From assembly GCF_002797435.1 (NCBI RefSeq), contig NZ_PGEN01000001.1, positions 2,230,501 through 2,294,500 on the forward strand: a stretch of DNA of 64,000 nucleotides, given 5' to 3'. Every line of letters starts with the position of its first letter. Positions within the stretch are counted from its first letter, which is position 1. Shown here one piece after another: positions 27,666 through 38,209 of the stretch. Source of the DNA: Sphingomonas koreensis. GTDB taxonomy: Bacteria; Pseudomonadota; Alphaproteobacteria; Sphingomonadales; Sphingomonadaceae. The notes under the pieces are model-generated. The model was not told where the DNA came from, ran no database searches, and saw only the letters and a program-made list of their open reading frames with translations. A program made the translations under genes and the position numbers.

Positions 27666-28067
27666 TCAGTCCTCCGACTGTTCCAGGTCACGCGCCACCT
27701 TGGGGTCGCGCAGGAGCTGGTCGATATGGCTGCCTTCATCGAAGCTCTCGTCCGCCAGGAACTTGAGCCGCGCGGCATATTTCATCTTCACGCGGCTGGC
27801 GACCTCGCGCTGGAGATAGGCGGTGTTGGTGCGCAGCGCCTTGATCACCACCTCCTCGTCCTTGCCAAGGAGCGGCTTCACGAACACGGTAGCATGGCGC
27901 AGGTCGGGCGACATGCGCACTTCAGTGATGCTCACCATATGGCTGGCGAGCACGTCGTCATGTACTTCGCCGCGCGCGAGGATGTCCGACAGGATATGGC
28001 GCACCTGCTCGCCCACGCGTAGTAGGCGGACCGAGCGTTCCTCGGTCGAGCTGCTAGCCTTCACCAT
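27666..28067 (-). CDS. rbfA: 30S ribosome-binding factor RbfA
   Basis: Binds the 30S subunit and aids late maturation of the 16S rRNA 5' region, and cold adaptation. The 133-aa product matches the family length, with [18 protein letters not shown], the KH-like core [22 protein letters not shown] and [19 protein letters not shown]. Its start overlaps the end of the VOC gene by 14 bases, so it is translated from within the same message as infB. Confidence 0.95.
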   Translation of the reverse strand: MVKASSSTEERSVRLLRVGEQVRHILSDILARGEVHDDVLASHMVSITEVRMSPDLRHATVFVKPLLGKDEEVVIKALRTNTAYLQREVASRVKMKYAARLKFLADESFDEGSHIDQLLRDPKVARDLEQSED

Positions 28068-28434
28068 CGACGGCCCCTTCCGTGTAGAAGGTCAGCCGGT
28101 TGCTCGACGGATCCTGGATCGTGATCTCGTACGAACCCCATGGCATCCGTTCCGGCTCGCCGGGACGCGCATTGCCGTGCTGCTTGGCGCGCAGCGTTGC
28201 CATGTACGCCGACACGTCGTCGACCGGAATCCGCACCGCGCCGCCCGGCGTCGCATCGCCATAATGTTCCGAAAGATGCAGCGCGCAGTCCCCGCGACGC
28301 ACGCCCATGTAGAGCGGCGCCCCGGCGTCAAATCGATGCTCGAACTCCAGCTCGAAGCCGAGGAAGTCCAGGTAGAAGTCCTTCATCCGCTTCTCGTCGA
28401 AGCTGCGAAGGACCGGGGTCGGGGCGCCGAGCAT
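28054..28434 (-). CDS. VOC superfamily (glyoxalase/dioxygenase-like) protein
   Basis: A 126-aa vicinal-oxygen-chelate fold protein. It shows the paired beta-alpha-beta modules with [20 protein letters not shown] and [11 protein letters not shown], then [20 protein letters not shown], and the second module ending [17 protein letters not shown]. This last pattern is close to bleomycin-resistance-type members and retains His and Glu-like metal positions. The ligand is unknown. It is inserted in the translation operon between infB (15 bases downstream of infB) and rbfA (14-base overlap). Confidence 0.85.
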   Translation of the reverse strand: MLGAPTPVLRSFDEKRMKDFYLDFLGFELEFEHRFDAGAPLYMGVRRGDCALHLSEHYGDATPGGAVRIPVDDVSAYMATLRAKQHGNARPGEPERMPWGSYEITIQDPSSNRLTFYTEGAVDGEG

Positions 28435-28449
28435 GGCGAGCGGCGCTCC

Positions 28450-31107
28450 TTAGAGCGTCCGCTCGCGCAGTTCGACCTCGAAGGTTTCGAGATAGTCGCC
28501 TGGCTTGATGTCGGTGAAGTTCTGGCTGAACGTCACACCGCACTCGAGACCCGCACGGACTTCCGCCACATCGTCCTTGAAGCGGCGCAGCGATGCGATC
28601 TCGCCCTGGTAGATGATGACGTCGTCACGCGTGATGCGTGCCTTGAGCGCCTTGCGGATCGCGCCGTCGGTGACCAGCAGACCAGCCGCCTTGCCGTGCT
28701 TGCCCGCCGAGAAGACCTCGCGGATTTCGGCGCGGCCCACCACCGTTTCGAACGCTTCCGGACCGAGCTGGCCGGCCATGCCGGCGCGGATCTCGTCGGT
28801 GAGTTCGTAGATCACGTCATAATATTTGAACGCGACCTTGTGGCGATCGGCGATCTCGCGTGCCTTGGCGTTCGGACGGACGTTGAAGCCGATGATCGGC
28901 GCGCCCGAGGCCGCGGCCGCGTTCACGTCGCTTTCGGTGATGCCGCCCACGCCCGCGTGCAGCACGCGCGCCTTGATGTCGTCGGTGCTGATCTTGTTGA
29001 TCGCCGCGACGATCGCCTCGACCGTGCCCTGGGTATCCGCCTTGACGACCAGCGGATATTCCATCGCCTGCTTTTCCTTGAGCGCGCTGAACATGCTCTC
29101 GAGGCTGGCGGGGGTGTTGGTGGTGCGCTTGTTCTGGATGACGCTGGCGCGATAGGCCGCGACCTCGCGGGCGCGTGCCTCGTTCTCAACGACCTGGAGC
29201 AGGTCGCCGGCCATCGGCACGCCCGACAGGCCGAGCACCTCGACCGGCATCGACGGACCGGCTTCCTTGATCTGGCGGCCCTTGTCGTCGACCAGCGCGC
29301 GGACCTTTCCGCTCTCGGCGCCGACGACGAACACGTCGCCGACCTTGAGCGTGCCGCGCGTGACCAGCACGGTGGCGACCGGACCGCGACCCTTGTCGAG
29401 CTTCGCCTCGACCACATTGCCTTCGGCTTCGCGATCGGGATTGGCCTTGAGCTCCATCAGTTCGGCCTGAAGCTGGATCTTCTCGATCAGTTGGTCCAGG
29501 CCGGTCTTCTTGAGCGCCGACACCTCGACATCCTGGGTCTCGCCGCCCATTTCCTCGACCTGCACGTCATGCTCGAGCAGACGCTCGCGCACGCGCTGGG
29601 CGTTGGCCTCGGGCTTGTCGATCTTGTTGATCGCGACGATCATCGGGACGCCAGCCGCCTTGGTGTGGTTGATCGCCTCGATCGTCTGCGGCATCAGGCC
29701 GTCATCGGCGGCGACCACCAGCACGACGATGTCGGTGACGTTTGCGCCGCGCGCGCGCATCTCCGAGAACGCCTCATGGCCCGGGGTGTCGAGGAAGGTG
29801 ATCTTCGACTTGTCCTTGAGCGTCACCTGATAGGCGCCGATATGCTGGGTGATGCCGCCGGCTTCGCCGCGCACCACGTCGGTGCCGCGCAGTGCGTCGA
29901 GCAGCGACGTCTTGCCATGATCGACATGGCCCATGATCGTCACCACCGGCGGACGCGGCTGCAGCGTCTCGGCCGCATCCTCGATCGTGTCGGTCGCCAG
30001 ATCGATGTCCGAATCCGAAACGCGGACGATGTTGTGGCCGAATTCGGTCACCAGCAGCTCGGCAGTGTCCTGATCGATCGTCTGAGTCAGCGTGACGGGC
30101 ATGCCCATCTTAAACAACGCCTTGACCAGGTCGGCGCCCTTCTCGGCCATGCGGTTCGCCAGCTCGGACACGGTGATCGCGTCGGGCACCTGCACGTCGC
30201 GGACCTGCTTGGCCTGCGGCTCGCGCGGACCCGAATGACGGCGGTGCTCCTTCTCACGCGCACGCTTGAGCGCGGCGAGGCTGCGCGCACGCGCACCATC
30301 GTCGCCGCCAAGCGCGCGATTGACGGTCAGCTTGCCGCCGCGGCGCTCATCGCCCTTGCGGTCGCGCTGCTGCGGCCGCTGAGGCTCAGGCGCCCGCGCC
30401 GGAGCGCGGTTAGGGCCAAGATTGGGCGTGCGCGGAGTCGCCGCGCCACCGCCGGTGCTGGCCGGAGCGGCTGCTGCCGGCTCGGCCTTTGCGGGCGCCG
30501 GACGCGGAATCTCGGGGCGCTGCACGGGGGTGAACTGGCGCGGCGCGGGGCGGCTCGGATCGAGCTGAACCGCAATCGGCTTCGGCGGTACGGGAGCCGG
30601 AGCCGGAGCGGGCGCGGGCGGCGGAGCGGCCTCGATCACCGGCGCGGGGGCCGGTTCGGGCTTGGGCTCTTCCTTGGGCGCCTTGGCGGCCTCGGCTTCG
30701 GCACGCGCCTTTTCCTCGGCGCGGCGCGCTTCGGCTTCGATGGCCTCGGCGCGCTCACGCTCCTCGCGGCGGCGCGCTTCCTCGTTCGCCTGCATCCGCT
30801 GCTCTTCGGCTTCGCGTAGCAGACGCGCCTGCCGCTCTTGGGCGGTCTCGCCCGCGGGGGCGGACGGACGTGGCGCGGGGGCCGGAGGCGGAGGGGGCGG
30901 CGGGGGCGCAGCCTCCACTACGGTTTCAGGTGCAGAGTCCTGCTGGCCTTGGGGGCCCAACACGCGGCGGCGCTTGACCTCGACCACGACGGTGTTCGAG
31001 CGCCCGTGGCTGAAGCTCTGCTTCACCTTGCCGGTCTCGACCGTGCGCTTCAGCCCCAGCGGCTGGCGCATGCCCAGTTTCGGCTTGTCGTTTTCGGTAT
31101 CGCTCAA
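28450..31107 (-). CDS. infB: Translation initiation factor IF-2
   Basis: GTPase that brings initiator tRNA to the 30S subunit. The 885-aa product has a long low-complexity N-terminus (Ala, Pro, Glu, Arg), the IF2 N-terminal module, then the G domain with [33 protein letters not shown] and the IF-2 domains II-IV ([33 protein letters not shown] ending). Residues about 70-110 hold runs of Pro and the region 120-190 is Ala/Glu-rich. The start is 1 base before the ylxR stop; it is the central gene of the operon. Confidence 0.97.
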   Translation of the reverse strand: MSDTENDKPKLGMRQPLGLKRTVETGKVKQSFSHGRSNTVVVEVKRRRVLGPQGQQDSAPETVVEAAPPPPPPPPAPAPRPSAPAGETAQERQARLLREAEEQRMQANEEARRREERERAEAIEAEARRAEEKARAEAEAAKAPKEEPKPEPAPAPVIEAAPPPAPAPAPAPVPPKPIAVQLDPSRPAPRQFTPVQRPEIPRPAPAKAEPAAAAPASTGGGAATPRTPNLGPNRAPARAPEPQRPQQRDRKGDERRGGKLTVNRALGGDDGARARSLAALKRAREKEHRRHSGPREPQAKQVRDVQVPDAITVSELANRMAEKGADLVKALFKMGMPVTLTQTIDQDTAELLVTEFGHNIVRVSDSDIDLATDTIEDAAETLQPRPPVVTIMGHVDHGKTSLLDALRGTDVVRGEAGGITQHIGAYQVTLKDKSKITFLDTPGHEAFSEMRARGANVTDIVVLVVAADDGLMPQTIEAINHTKAAGVPMIVAINKIDKPEANAQRVRERLLEHDVQVEEMGGETQDVEVSALKKTGLDQLIEKIQLQAELMELKANPDREAEGNVVEAKLDKGRGPVATVLVTRGTLKVGDVFVVGAESGKVRALVDDKGRQIKEAGPSMPVEVLGLSGVPMAGDLLQVVENEARAREVAAYRASVIQNKRTTNTPASLESMFSALKEKQAMEYPLVVKADTQGTVEAIVAAINKISTDDIKARVLHAGVGGITESDVNAAAASGAPIIGFNVRPNAKAREIADRHKVAFKYYDVIYELTDEIRAGMAGQLGPEAFETVVGRAEIREVFSAGKHGKAAGLLVTDGAIRKALKARITRDDVIIYQGEIASLRRFKDDVAEVRAGLECGVTFSQNFTDIKPGDYLETFEVELRERTL

Positions 31108-31108
31108 C

Positions 31109-31832
31109 TCAAATTCCCGTCTGTTCGTCGTTCGTCACGTCACCGCCAGCGCCCGATGCGCCTTGCGAAGCCATTTCGCAAGGTTTGGGGTCTGGATCGG
31201 GACCGATAAAATGCAGCCAGCGGGAGAGCGCTTCGCTCACCCGCGCGGCTGCCTTGGGGTCTGTCAGGCCGACATGTACCACATTTTCACGGCCAAGGGC
31301 CAAGGACAATATGGTGCGCGGCAGCGGTAATGTGAAGCCCGTGTCGCCAGAGCCTTCACGATCGGTGCCGACGCGCAGCGCCTGATCGAGCTTGCGCGAG
31401 CCGTCGGAGCCAGCATCCGATGCGTGGAGCAGCAGGTGCAGCTTACCGCTGCGCCCGGCCTTTTCGATCCGCTCGCCGCCGATCACGACATACCCCGCCT
31501 TGGCCTCAAGGCCGAGGCGGTCGAGCAGGGCGCGCTCAAGCTGTGCCGCGATTCGGTCGCCGAGATCGTCTGGAATGCGCAACGCGCTTGTCTTGAACGC
31601 GCGACACAACGCCCCGTGCAGCTTCTTGCCGCTGGCATTCAGCTCGGCGCGATCGACGCCGATCCACGCGCCGCGGCCCGGCGCCTTGGCGCGGACATCG
31701 GGCAGCACTTCGCCATCGGGTGAAAGCGCGAGCCGGATCAGCCCGTCGCGCGGGGATTCCGCGCGCGAGAGGATGCAGGTGCGGATGGCATCCCCATCCG
31801 CACGCTTGCCGCCCGTCAGTTCAGGCCGGGTC

Positions 31833-31852
<20 letters not shown>
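31109..31852 (-). CDS. YlxR/DUF448 RNA-binding protein with L7Ae-like end
   Basis: A protein of about 247 aa between nusA and infB, the standard place for YlxR. It has the DUF448 core TCILSRAESPRDGLIRLA, then DVRAKAPGRGAWIGVDR, followed by an L7Ae-like region (RALLDRLGLEAKAGYVVIGG) as in the alphaproteobacterial two-domain form. The probable start is TTG 31852, as GGGGAGG lies seven bases before it; GTG 31867 would give 252 aa. The start overlaps the end of nusA by 20 bases. The role is thought to be RNA binding near RNase P or transcription, but is not settled. Confidence 0.85.
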
Positions 31853-33463
<1,611 letters not shown>

Positions 33464-33464
<1 letters not shown>

Positions 33465-34009
33465 CAGTCCTGTTCCTCTGCTTCGAATTCGTCCGCACCC
33501 TCGGTGGAGAGAGGGCGGGTTGCGGCGATGAGCCGGTTAGTGATGACGAGCTTCGCGTCCTCGATGGATGCGAAGGGGACGGCGTGAGTCACGCCCTGTC
33601 CGTCGGTGATCGCGATCGTCTCGCCCTCCACCCCGGCAAGGTCGCCCTTGAACTGCTTGCGCCCGTCGATCTTCTCGGCGAGCGTGATCCGGGCCTCATG
33701 CCCCTTCCAGTCCTCGAAATCCTTGAGCCGGGTCAGCGGCCGGTCGATCCCCGGCGAGCTGACCTCGAGGCGATAGGCCTCGGGAATCGGGTCGCGGCCG
33801 GCGGCCTCAAGCTCATCCAGCCGATCCGAGATGCGGCGCGACAGGTCGGCGCAATCGTCGATGTTCAGCTGGCGCGTATCCGGGCGCTCCGCCATCACCT
33901 GCAGCGTGCGGTCGCCCTCGCCGCCGAACATCTTCACGCGCACCAGATCGAAGCCCAAAGCGCGCGCTTCGGGCTCGATCAGACTGGTGAGTGCAGCGAT
34001 ATCCGCCAC
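33464..34009 (-). CDS. rimP: Ribosome maturation factor RimP
   Basis: Needed for maturation of the 30S subunit. The 181-aa product has the RimP N-terminal domain (LVRVKMFGGEGDRTLQVMAE, INIDDCADLSRRISD-like) and the C-terminal SH3-like domain (FEDWKGHEARITLAEKIDGR, GEITIDG-like core). It is longer than the E. coli protein (about 150 aa) because of a C-terminal tail after ITNRLIAATRPL. It is the first gene of the operon; nothing else is on the same strand directly upstream apart from the sulfatase-type gene 131 bases away. Confidence 0.95.
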
Positions 34010-34140
34010 GCAAAAACTCCAATAGGCACCGGATACGCCTTATCGCCGCCGAACCCCGTAGGGCCGACCTCGGCAAGGTTTCCAATGTCGAGAACAGCGC
34101 CTCTATAGGCGCATGGTGCGACGACGGCAAGATGGTCGAG

Positions 34141-35847
34141 TCAGCGCGCCGCCACGGCCGGGCCGCCATCGCCGCGCGGCGGCCGGGCGAGCGCTGGAAC
34201 GTCGATCCGCTGCCATTGCGGCTTGCGTCCGAGCCGGGCGTTGAAATGCGTGTTGAAGCGCAGCTCGTCCGCGAGCGGGGCGTGCAGCGACATGCCATAT
34301 TCGGCGCGAACCGCGGATTCGGGATACCCCATCATCTCGAGAATCGTGGGAAAGAGCTGATAGTGGCTTGAGCGGTCGCGGTTGCGCTGCGCCGCATCCG
34401 GCCAGCGATCCGCAGCGCCGGCGTCGGTGAGCACCGCGAGCGGCACCGCCCCTTCCTCCGGTACCGGATGCGCGCTGCAATGGGTGTGCACGCCGGTACC
34501 GCCACGCTCGCGCAGATCCTGGCCATGATCCGAAGTGTAGATCACCGTCGCGCCGTTCAGTGTCCCCGGCGCGAGCAGCCGTTCGAAGAAGCCGCCGACC
34601 TTCCACAGCAAGGTGTTGCGATAGGCGTTGCGGTACCGCCGCCATTGCTCGGCGTCGCCATCGAAACCGTCGCGATCGCCAGTGTCGGCAATGCCGAGGA
34701 AGCGCCCGCGCGGCAAAGCCGGTCGATAGACGGCGTGGCTGTCGGGATATTTGTCGTGCACCGGGAAATGTGCACCCACCTTGTTGACCAGGATGAACTC
34801 GCGTCGGCCATTGGCCAGGAGACTCACTATCCGGTCGGCGGCCGCGGCATCGCGTTCCCCGACCGGCACCGAATCGAGCTGGACAAAGGTATCGATCCGC
34901 GCGCGCTCGGCTGCATCCATGCCGTTGTGCAGCCCGCCGCCGGTGCGTTGCGCATCGATATAGACCGGCGCGAACCCCGCCTTGCGCGCATAGTCCCAGA
35001 TCGCCGGGCCGGTCGCATTGAGCTCGCCGTAGCGGTCACGCGTGCCACCGTGGCGCAGCGTCAGGTTGGTACCGAGCGAGCAATTGGTGATCGCTGCCGC
35101 GACTCCGAAGCTGTGCACTGCGATCCCGCCCGGCGGAGTCAGCAGCCCGGTGCGCACGCCCGCCGGATCGATCAGGTCGAGATAGCGCGCGGACACGCTT
35201 TCATCGATGATCAGGACGATGTCTCCCATTCCCGCCACTGCCCGCGGCACCAGCGTCACCGGACGCCGCTTGCCGTCGCTCGCCAGTTCCTCGCCGGTCG
35301 CGAGCGTGAGATAGGCGAGCGCGGTGAAAGCCCCGGGCAGACCCCGCGCACCCTCGCCACCGCGCAAGAACAGCATCCCCGTCAGCAGCGCAAGCGCACC
35401 CAGCGGCACCGCCGCCCAACGCACATCGAACCGGCGGGTGCGGCGCGGCGCAAAGCCGATCGCAAACAACAGCGGCAGCGCGATGAAGATCTCCGCACCG
35501 ATCCGCACTCCGTGCTCGGCCATCGCGTCGCCCGCGAACCCCGCCGAACCGATCAAGTTGAGGAAGCCGTCATAGGTCAGGTGATCGCCGAGGATGCGCT
35601 CGCTCGCTCCGATGAACGCGGTCGCGGCGAACAGCAGCACGCCGATCGCCCAGCGCAGCAGGTTTGAGGCCAGCCGCGATGCCACCCACAATGCACCGAC
35701 GAACGCGACGTAGAAAATGGTGAAGATGCCAAGCCAGGGCGACAGGCCGAGCGACACCACCCGATCAGCGAGGTTCCCGCCATCGGCCACGAGATAGAGG
35801 ATGAGCAGCGCTTCCTTAACCGGCGCGCGCTGGAGCCATTGCATCAC
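34141..35847 (-). CDS. Sulfatase-fold membrane phosphotransferase, EptA/OpgB-like
   Basis: A 568-aa protein with five or so membrane segments in the first 190 residues and a periplasmic sulfatase-fold domain (about 215-530). In phosphoethanolamine and phosphoglycerol transferases the nucleophile is a Thr after Glu in the first metal motif. Here the motif reads VLIIDESVSARYLDL, with Ser in this place. The other metal motifs are VNKVGAHFPVHDKYP and IYTSDHGQDLRERGG with HTHCSAH, so the site is otherwise complete. The acceptor could be lipid A, glucan or another envelope glycan. It lies divergent from the PQQ-type dehydrogenase gene. ATG 35847 or 35844 may be used. Confidence 0.82.
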   Translation of the reverse strand: MMQWLQRAPVKEALLILYLVADGGNLADRVVSLGLSPWLGIFTIFYVAFVGALWVASRLASNLLRWAIGVLLFAATAFIGASERILGDHLTYDGFLNLIGSAGFAGDAMAEHGVRIGAEIFIALPLLFAIGFAPRRTRRFDVRWAAVPLGALALLTGMLFLRGGEGARGLPGAFTALAYLTLATGEELASDGKRRPVTLVPRAVAGMGDIVLIIDESVSARYLDLIDPAGVRTGLLTPPGGIAVHSFGVAAAITNCSLGTNLTLRHGGTRDRYGELNATGPAIWDYARKAGFAPVYIDAQRTGGGLHNGMDAAERARIDTFVQLDSVPVGERDAAAADRIVSLLANGRREFILVNKVGAHFPVHDKYPDSHAVYRPALPRGRFLGIADTGDRDGFDGDAEQWRRYRNAYRNTLLWKVGGFFERLLAPGTLNGATVIYTSDHGQDLRERGGTGVHTHCSAHPVPEEGAVPLAVLTDAGAADRWPDAAQRNRDRSSHYQLFPTILEMMGYPESAVRAEYGMSLHAPLADELRFNTHFNARLGRKPQWQRIDVPALARPPRGDGGPAVAAR

Positions 35848-35961
35848 ATTCCCCCCGACGCGGGCAGACTAACAAACCCGCGTTGCCACAGCGTAAATGC
35901 CGTGCGAAATCCGTTTTGCTCCGGGATCTTGCCGGGGCTTGCAGCTTCCCCGGAGAACCCG

Positions 35962-37089
35962 ATGCGCCTGTTGCCGATCGCCGCCGTCTCGCTCACCCTG
36001 ATCGCCTGCACCGGCGCCAAGCCGGGAAATAGCCAGGAGGCTGTCGCATCGTCGGACGGCCTTCCCTTCACCGTCACTCCGGTCGCCGATTTCGATTCGC
36101 CCTGGGCGATGACGTTCCTGCCCGACGGCTGGATGCTCGTCACAGAGAAGACAGGCACGCTGCTGCTGGTCAGCCCTGACGGCAAGACAAAGAGACCGGT
36201 AGGCGGCATCCCGCCAGTCGACAGCGCGGGACAGGGCGCACTCAAGGATGTCGTCCTCCACCCCGATTTCGCGAAGAACCGGCTGGTCTATTTCAGCTTC
36301 TCCGAAGCAGGAGAGGGCGGCAAGGGCGTCGTGCTCGCGCGTGGGCAATTGACCGACAACCGCGCTGCCATGCCCGTGCTGGCGAGGGTCGAGCGGCTGT
36401 TCCAAGCGACGCCCTATGTCAGCGGCAATGGCCATTATTCGGGCCGCATCGTCTTTGCGCCCGACGGCCAGCATGTGTTCTTCACCAATGGCGAGCGCCA
36501 GAAGTTCGATCCGGCTCAGGACCCCAAATCGACCTTGGGCAAGGTGCTGCGCCTGACGCTCGACGGCAAGCCGGCGGGCGATCCCGGCCTGACCGCCAAG
36601 GGTTTCCACCCCGCCATCTGGTCCTATGGTCATCGCAACCTGCTCGGCATCGCCTTCGACCAGGCGGGCAATCTGTGGGAGCAGGAAATGGGTCCGCAGG
36701 GCGGCGATGAGGTCAATCTGGTGCTGCCTGGCAAGAATTACGGCTATCCGATCGTGTCGGACGGCGATCACTATGGCGGCGCCGACATTCCCGACCACAA
36801 GACCCGCCCCGAGTTCGAAGCGCCCAAGGTTTCGTGGAACCCGGCGATCTCGCCCGGCGGGCTGATCGTCTATTCGGGCAAGCTCTTTCCGCAATGGAGA
36901 GGCGACCTGTTCATCGGCGGGCTTTCGAGCCAGGCACTGGTGCGGGTGGACGTGAACGGCACCAGCGCCGCCAAGGGCGACCAGTGGCCGATGGGCGCGC
37001 GCATCCGCGAAGTGGAAGAAGGCCCGGACGGTGCGATCTGGCTGCTCGAGGACGGCCGCGACGGATCGCAGGTCGCCTGCTCAAACTGA
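35962..37089 (+). CDS. PQQ-dependent sugar dehydrogenase, C-terminal frameshift
   Basis: A beta-propeller lipoprotein (lipobox LIAC, Cys16) of the soluble aldose dehydrogenase (YliI/Asd) family, which oxidises sugars with PQQ. It shows FDSPWAMTFLPDGWMLVTEK, GALKDVVLHPDFAKNRLVYF, YVSGNGHYSGRIVFAPDG, WSYGHRNLLGIAFD and YGYPIVSDGDHYGG, close to known family signatures. The start is the ATG at 35962. The frame ends as VACSN at 37089, but the next frame gives GRLLKLTPKR then stop at 37103, the usual family C-terminus. A missing base near 37066-37072 is therefore likely. The propeller itself is complete, so the protein may still fold; the defect affects only the last strand. Confidence 0.85.
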   Translation: MRLLPIAAVSLTLIACTGAKPGNSQEAVASSDGLPFTVTPVADFDSPWAMTFLPDGWMLVTEKTGTLLLVSPDGKTKRPVGGIPPVDSAGQGALKDVVLHPDFAKNRLVYFSFSEAGEGGKGVVLARGQLTDNRAAMPVLARVERLFQATPYVSGNGHYSGRIVFAPDGQHVFFTNGERQKFDPAQDPKSTLGKVLRLTLDGKPAGDPGLTAKGFHPAIWSYGHRNLLGIAFDQAGNLWEQEMGPQGGDEVNLVLPGKNYGYPIVSDGDHYGGADIPDHKTRPEFEAPKVSWNPAISPGGLIVYSGKLFPQWRGDLFIGGLSSQALVRVDVNGTSAAKGDQWPMGARIREVEEGPDGAIWLLEDGRDGSQVACSN

Positions 37090-37099
37090 CGCCGAAGCG

Positions 37100-37489
37100 C
37101 TAGTCCGCGGCCGCGAGCAGGAAGTTCAGCCGCGCAGCGGCGACCGGGCGGTCCCGGTCGTCCTGCCAGGCGATCGTCTCGACATTGGCGATGCGGGTGC
37201 CGAGCCGCGACACGTGCCCCTGCGCGCGGGTGATCTTTTCCCGGCCGCCCCGCATGAAGTCGACGGTGACGTTGACCGGCTTGATCCGCGTTCCTGTCCG
37301 CGCCTCGGCCGCCAGCGCATGTTTGAGCGCGGCAACCGCCGCCATTTCGAGCAACCCGGCGAGCGCGCCGCCATGGACGAAGCCGGGGCGGCCAATCACA
37401 TCGGCGCCGAAAGGCATCGCCAGCACCGGCGCGCCTTCGTCCAGCTCAAGCGTGATCCCGAGCAGACCGGCGTAGGGCGGGAGGATCAT
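37100..37489 (-). CDS. PaaI-family hotdog thioesterase, first copy
   Basis: A 129-aa hotdog-fold acyl-CoA thioesterase. The HGG motif occurs in GRPGFVHGGALAGLLEMAA, followed by TRIKPVNVTVDFMRGG and NVETIAWQDDRDRPVAAARL, typical of PaaI-like proteins. It overlaps the second thioesterase gene by four bases (ATGA), so the pair is translated together. It is convergent with the dehydrogenase gene on the plus strand. The physiological acyl-CoA is unknown. Confidence 0.88.
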   Translation of the reverse strand: MILPPYAGLLGITLELDEGAPVLAMPFGADVIGRPGFVHGGALAGLLEMAAVAALKHALAAEARTGTRIKPVNVTVDFMRGGREKITRAQGHVSRLGTRIANVETIAWQDDRDRPVAAARLNFLLAAAD

Positions 37490-37923
37490 GCCGACACCCC
37501 AGTGAACATGAAGGTGCCAGCGACATGTGCGACCGGATCGTCGGCGTCCCCATCATGCGCGATGCCGCGCACGAACGCGATGGAGCGCGTCACGCGATAG
37601 CATTCGCCACGCCCGATCACCGCATTGCCCGATGCCGCGGGCCGGAGATAGTCGACGCGCAAGTCGAGCGTTGCATGCGGCAGAAAACCGCCACGCTTCA
37701 TCCACACGCCGATACTGGTCGCCATGTCGAGCAGCGCGACGATCGGCCCAGACGCAATCACGCCGCGCGCCGGATCGCCGACCAGATCCTCGCGCCAAGG
37801 GAGGACAAGCTGGCACCAGTCTGCGCCGTGCGAATCATAGCGAATGCCCAGCCGATGCCCGTGCCCAGCGCCGCGCGCCGAGAAGAAGGCGGCAGGATCG
37901 AACGGAAAAGGCGCGGGCTCCAT
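37486..37923 (-). CDS. PaaI-family hotdog thioesterase, second copy
   Basis: A 145-aa hotdog-fold protein from ATG 37923 (MEPAPFPFDPAAFF). The catalytic loop reads GVIASGPIVALLDMATSIGV, so the usual HGG is replaced by SGP. The core LDLRVDYLRPA and CYRVTRSIAFVRGIAHDGD are kept. It is a tandem paralogue of the 3' neighbour and overlaps it by four bases. The pair may act as a heteromeric enzyme or the altered copy may be a binding partner. The frame is open further upstream, but ATG 37923 gives a normal N-terminus. Confidence 0.85.
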   Translation of the reverse strand: MEPAPFPFDPAAFFSARGAGHGHRLGIRYDSHGADWCQLVLPWREDLVGDPARGVIASGPIVALLDMATSIGVWMKRGGFLPHATLDLRVDYLRPAASGNAVIGRGECYRVTRSIAFVRGIAHDGDADDPVAHVAGTFMFTGVSA

Positions 37924-38050
37924 CGCACGGCGAACTAGCGGCTGCACCAAAGCGCGGCAATGCCAAGGTTCGGCCACACATCGTAAACTCGAATTAACTC
38001 AGCCGCCCGGCTCGGCCCGTCTAGGCTCAGGCACCCAAAGGGAGGCGCAC

Positions 38051-38209
38051 ATGATCACCTTATCCATCGCAGAGATCGCCACGCTCGGTACTCAGGTCGC
38101 TACGCATGGCGCGATCCGTGCCGCCGAAATCGCCGGGGACGATATTTTCGAGATGCTGATCGCGATCGCGGTGCTGGTGTACGAAACCTATCCCGCCCCG
38201 ATCCGGTGA
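38051..38209 (+). CDS. 52-aa hydrophobic small protein
   Basis: A 52-aa product beginning MITLSIAEIATLGTQV and ending YETYPAPIR. GGAGG lies six bases before the ATG. The middle (IFEMLIAIAVLVYETY) is hydrophobic and may be a membrane-spanning or amphipathic helix. It has no Cys and few Ser. Its stop (TGA) overlaps the GTG start of the next gene (GTGA), so the two are translationally coupled. It belongs with the following helical-repeat and cupin-like genes. A role as a small membrane partner or as a peptide acted on by the cupin-like enzyme is possible, but I do not recognise the family. Confidence 0.7.
   Translation: MITLSIAEIATLGTQVATHGAIRAAEIAGDDIFEMLIAIAVLVYETYPAPIR

Noticed and set aside
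27823..30819. 998-codon plus-strand frame opposite infB and its neighbours
   Set aside because: infB, rbfA and the VOC gene on the minus strand have clear family motifs; the plus-strand frame is a shadow with no recognisable domain.
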